A DNA stretch of 8,413 nucleotides from contig CAISGS010000341.1 of assembly GCA_903884915.1 (NCBI GenBank), positions 1 through 8,413 of the forward strand. Reading direction: 5' to 3'. Source of the stretch: an uncultured Caulobacteraceae bacterium. GTDB taxonomy: Bacteria > Pseudomonadota > Alphaproteobacteria > Caulobacterales > Caulobacteraceae. This document shows positions 6,140 to 8,413 of the stretch, piece after piece. The first letter of the stretch is position 1. Each line of letters opens with the position of its first letter. The notes under the pieces are model-generated. The model searched no databases. It saw nothing but the letters and a program-made list of their open reading frames with translations, and had not been told where the DNA came from. Made by a program: the position numbers and the translations under genes.

Positions 6140-7120
6140 ATGAATTTGAGAAAGGTCCTCCTGCTCGCGGTCATGGCGTCGATCTGCGCGATGGCGGGTT
6201 CCAGCGCCTATGCCCAGGCGCGCCAAACCGAATCTTGGTGGGTCGAGAAGACCAAGGGCGGCGTTTACAAGGCCCCCATGCGGCCGCTCTGGAAACTGTC
6301 CGACCTCAAGACGATGCATTCGGGCCAAGACAACTGGTCGGAGCTGATCATCAAGGATCCAGAGCAGGAGGCGACCTATAATTCTGGTAAGCCCGGCTAT
6401 AGGATTTCAGCGCGGATGCATCCTGATACGGCGACCGTCTTTGTGGTCATTGCAGGCCATGTGCAATTTAACATCGAAGGTCAGCAGCCCATCGCGGCTG
6501 TCCGCGGCTCTATCGTCAATGTGCCGCGTACGACCGTCTATTCATCTGAGGTTGGCGGCGATAGCAACGCGCTTTGGGTTGAAGTCAACCCTGCTAACTA
6601 TAAGGCGGTCTATCCCGCGGCGGATCCAGCACCCAAGGCTGTGTCTGGAGGCGAGGTGATCAAGATCGCATTTGGTCATACGCCCGGGGTCTATAGGGCT
6701 CCGAACCGGCCCCATTGGAACCTTTTTCAGGCGATCGAGACCTGTGATGAGCGTGGTGCAAAGGTTCTGGATGATCATCAGTTTGCCAACCCTTTGATCA
6801 ACTATGCCAACCCAGCCGATGATAAGTGCCCACGTGCTGCGGGCGGCGGCGGTAGTGGTGTGCGACCTCAAACCCCGTTCAATCCCCACTCGATCTTTGG
6901 CCACCTCCACGCTGGGCCGGCAGAATGGTGGATCGTTCAGGTTGGTCACATCTCGGGCAAGTTTGAAAATACGGGCGAGTTCCACGCCGAGGAGGGCGAT
7001 GTGCTCTATGCCGCTCCGATGATGTGGCACCAGATGGGCGTTGAGGGCCCTGGCCCTTCCGTGCGCACTGCCATGGGCGGTTACAATCTCATCAATATGA
7101 ACAACACGGCCGGCCAATAG
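6140..7120 (+). CDS. Exported two-domain cupin (bicupin) protein
   Basis: A protein of 326 residues with a Sec signal peptide (1-25, ending AYA before Q26), so probably periplasmic. It contains two cupin-like halves. The C-terminal half has a full metal site: GHLHAGPAEWW gives H255, H257 and E262 in the HxH-x4-E order, and GDVLYAAPMMWH gives H297. The N-terminal half has the fold signature (ISARMHPDTATVFVVIAGHVQF, about 89-110) but lacks the HxH pair and the late His, so its metal site looks lost. Both halves are preceded by a related segment, GVYKAPMRPLWKL (41-53) and GVYRAPNRPHWNL (183-195), which points to internal duplication. C202 and C230 could form a disulfide. Cupins include isomerases, lactonase-like enzymes, dioxygenases and binding proteins, so the reaction is not known. 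Its place between two PQQ dehydrogenase genes suggests work on the same substrate or its oxidised product. Confidence 0.85.
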   Translation: MNLRKVLLLAVMASICAMAGSSAYAQARQTESWWVEKTKGGVYKAPMRPLWKLSDLKTMHSGQDNWSELIIKDPEQEATYNSGKPGYRISARMHPDTATVFVVIAGHVQFNIEGQQPIAAVRGSIVNVPRTTVYSSEVGGDSNALWVEVNPANYKAVYPAADPAPKAVSGGEVIKIAFGHTPGVYRAPNRPHWNLFQAIETCDERGAKVLDDHQFANPLINYANPADDKCPRAAGGGGSGVRPQTPFNPHSIFGHLHAGPAEWWIVQVGHISGKFENTGEFHAEEGDVLYAAPMMWHQMGVEGPGPSVRTAMGGYNLINMNNTAGQ

Positions 7121-7180
7121 GGCCGAGTAGACACAAATTTCCGTAGGCGCGGTGGCGCAGCGGTTGGAGGGAGACTTGAG

Positions 7181-8413
7181 ATGACGAACATGACCCGCCG
7201 AGGGCTATTAGCGACGACGTCGGCCTTGATGCTGATGGGCCGCAGCGCGGCCAAGGCTCAGGCTGTAGCCAACCCTGCGCCCGCCAATACGGATTGGCTA
7301 AATTACGCCAATGATCTGGGTTCGTCGCGCTATGCGCCGCTCGATCAGATCAATGCGTCCAATTTTAATAGTCTTGAGGTGGCATGGCGCTTCAGCACCA
7401 ATTCTCTTGGTCCGCAGCTCGATGCCTACTTTAATGCCACGCCCCTGATCGTTAAGGGCCGACTTTATAGCACCGCGGGCAACTCGCGTTATGTCGTGGC
7501 CTTGGATGGTGCGACGGGTCAGCTGCTTTGGACCTATCACCATGATGAAAAGGGCCGTTTGGGCACGCGCTCAGGTTCTGGCTTTGGCGTTTCCTATTGG
7601 ACCGATGGCGAGGTCGAACGCATCCTCTATGTGACCCGCAGCTACCAACTGATTTCGCTCGATGCCAAGACCGGCTTGCCCGACCCAACCTTTGGCGTGA
7701 ACGGAGAGCTTGATCTGCGCCTGAACTGGGATCAGGAGGTTGATCCAGTTAAGGGCGTGGTTGGCCTTCACTCCACGCCGCTGATTATCAAGAACACTGT
7801 GGTTGTTGGAACAGCACCAACCGCAGCAGTTAAGGCCTATCTGCGCGGATTTGACGTGCGCACAGGCCAGCGCAAGTGGATTTTCCATACGGTCCCGCGC
7901 AAGGGTGAATATGGTTACGAGACCTGGCTCAAAGAGGGTCAGGCTGAGGCCACCGGCAATATGGGCGTCTGGGCCCCTATGTCGGCCGATCCCGAACTGG
8001 GCCTGCTCTATGCGCCAGTAGAGATGCCGCCGACCGATCTGATCGGGGTGTCGCGTCAGGGAACGAGCCTGTTCGAAGAATCTTTGGTCGCGCTCGATGT
8101 TGAGACCGGTGAGCGGCGCTGGCATTACCAGTTTGTCCATCACGGTCTGTGGGATCGGGACACGCCCTGCGCCCCGATTCTTTGTGACATTGAGAACAAG
8201 GGTAAGATGGTCAAGGCCATCGCTCAGCCAACCAAGCAGGGCTATCTCTATGTACTAGATCGGGTCACCGGTAAGCCCGTTTGGCCGATTAAGGAACGCC
8301 CGGTTCCCAAGGGCGAAGTTCCTGGTGAGTGGTATTCTCCAACCCAACCGTTCCCAAGCGCTCCGCCTCCCTTCGAGCGCCAAGGTTTCTCAGTCGATGA
8401 TTTGGTCGATTTC
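7181..8413 (+). CDS. PQQ-dependent dehydrogenase, Tat leader, 3' end cut off by window - DH3
   Basis: An open frame of 411 codons from ATG 7181 to the last base, with no stop reached. GGAGGGAG (7166-7173) precedes the start. The product begins MTNMTRRGLLATT, a twin-arginine leader, with a likely cut after AKA at residue 26. It is a close paralog of DH2 along its whole visible length. Shared blocks include ATPLIVKGRLY, SLDAKTGLPDP, WHYQ.VHHGLWD, CDI, KAIAQPTKQG and VPGEWY.PTQPFPS. The active-site block reads WDRD (W324, D325, D327), with K352 and the same Cys pair (C330, C335). DH2 carries about eight extra residues before its VRGFDAKTG blade. The missing part would hold the last blades and the position where DH1 has its cytochrome, so heme content cannot be judged. 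It lies 60 bases after the cupin gene with no terminator seen, so it is likely in the same operon. Confidence 0.9.
   Translation, partial: MTNMTRRGLLATTSALMLMGRSAAKAQAVANPAPANTDWLNYANDLGSSRYAPLDQINASNFNSLEVAWRFSTNSLGPQLDAYFNATPLIVKGRLYSTAGNSRYVVALDGATGQLLWTYHHDEKGRLGTRSGSGFGVSYWTDGEVERILYVTRSYQLISLDAKTGLPDPTFGVNGELDLRLNWDQEVDPVKGVVGLHSTPLIIKNTVVVGTAPTAAVKAYLRGFDVRTGQRKWIFHTVPRKGEYGYETWLKEGQAEATGNMGVWAPMSADPELGLLYAPVEMPPTDLIGVSRQGTSLFEESLVALDVETGERRWHYQFVHHGLWDRDTPCAPILCDIENKGKMVKAIAQPTKQGYLYVLDRVTGKPVWPIKERPVPKGEVPGEWYSPTQPFPSAPPPFERQGFSVDDLVDF

Noticed and set aside
5333..6328. A 331-codon open frame on the minus strand across DH2 and the cupin gene.
   Set aside because: It lies antisense to two well-supported genes, its protein has no recognisable domain and is rich in Arg, His and Gly as mirror frames usually are.
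7147..7173. A tRNA-like 5' segment: GGTGGCGCAGCGGTTGG matches the conserved D-arm box of tRNA genes.
   Set aside because: The D-stem cannot close, there is no anticodon arm or GGTTCAAATCC-type T-arm, and the stretch runs into the DH3 ribosome site. Probably chance.
8168..8185. A possible heme c motif from the paired cysteines in DH3 and the matching pair in DH2.
   Set aside because: The spacing is C-x4-C with no following His, so it is not CXXCH.

Overview
The window looks like a chromosomal segment of an alphaproteobacterium, plausibly Caulobacterales or Sphingomonadales. This rests on the TonB-dependent receptor tail, several exported PQQ-type quinoproteins, Tat-type leaders and moderately high GC; the genus cannot be read from the sequence. 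Nearly every complete product carries an export signal, so this is a periplasmic oxidation locus.

Layout: (1) 1-137, the last residues of a TonB-dependent outer-membrane receptor, followed by a structured 3' region with a strong intrinsic terminator (205-238). (2) 367-2484 (+), a Sec-exported PQQ-dependent dehydrogenase with a cytochrome c domain inserted in its propeller (called DH1 here). (3) 2516-3685 (-), a secreted galactose mutarotase / aldose 1-epimerase, convergent with DH1; a hairpin overlaps the DH1 stop codon. (4) 3686-3988, a divergent regulatory region with several inverted repeats. (5) 3989-8413 (+), a probable operon: a Tat-exported PQQ dehydrogenase without heme (DH2), an exported two-domain cupin, and a third PQQ dehydrogenase (DH3) cut off by the window end. 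DH2 and DH3 are close paralogs on either side of the cupin.

Working model (inference): the receptor brings a sugar or sugar-like compound across the outer membrane. The mutarotase equilibrates its anomers in the periplasm. The PQQ dehydrogenases oxidise the hydroxyl or anomeric carbon; DH1 passes electrons through its own heme, while DH2 needs an external acceptor. The cupin may act on the oxidised product or a related intermediate. The substrate is unknown. No PQQ-synthesis gene, regulator or separate cytochrome is seen here.
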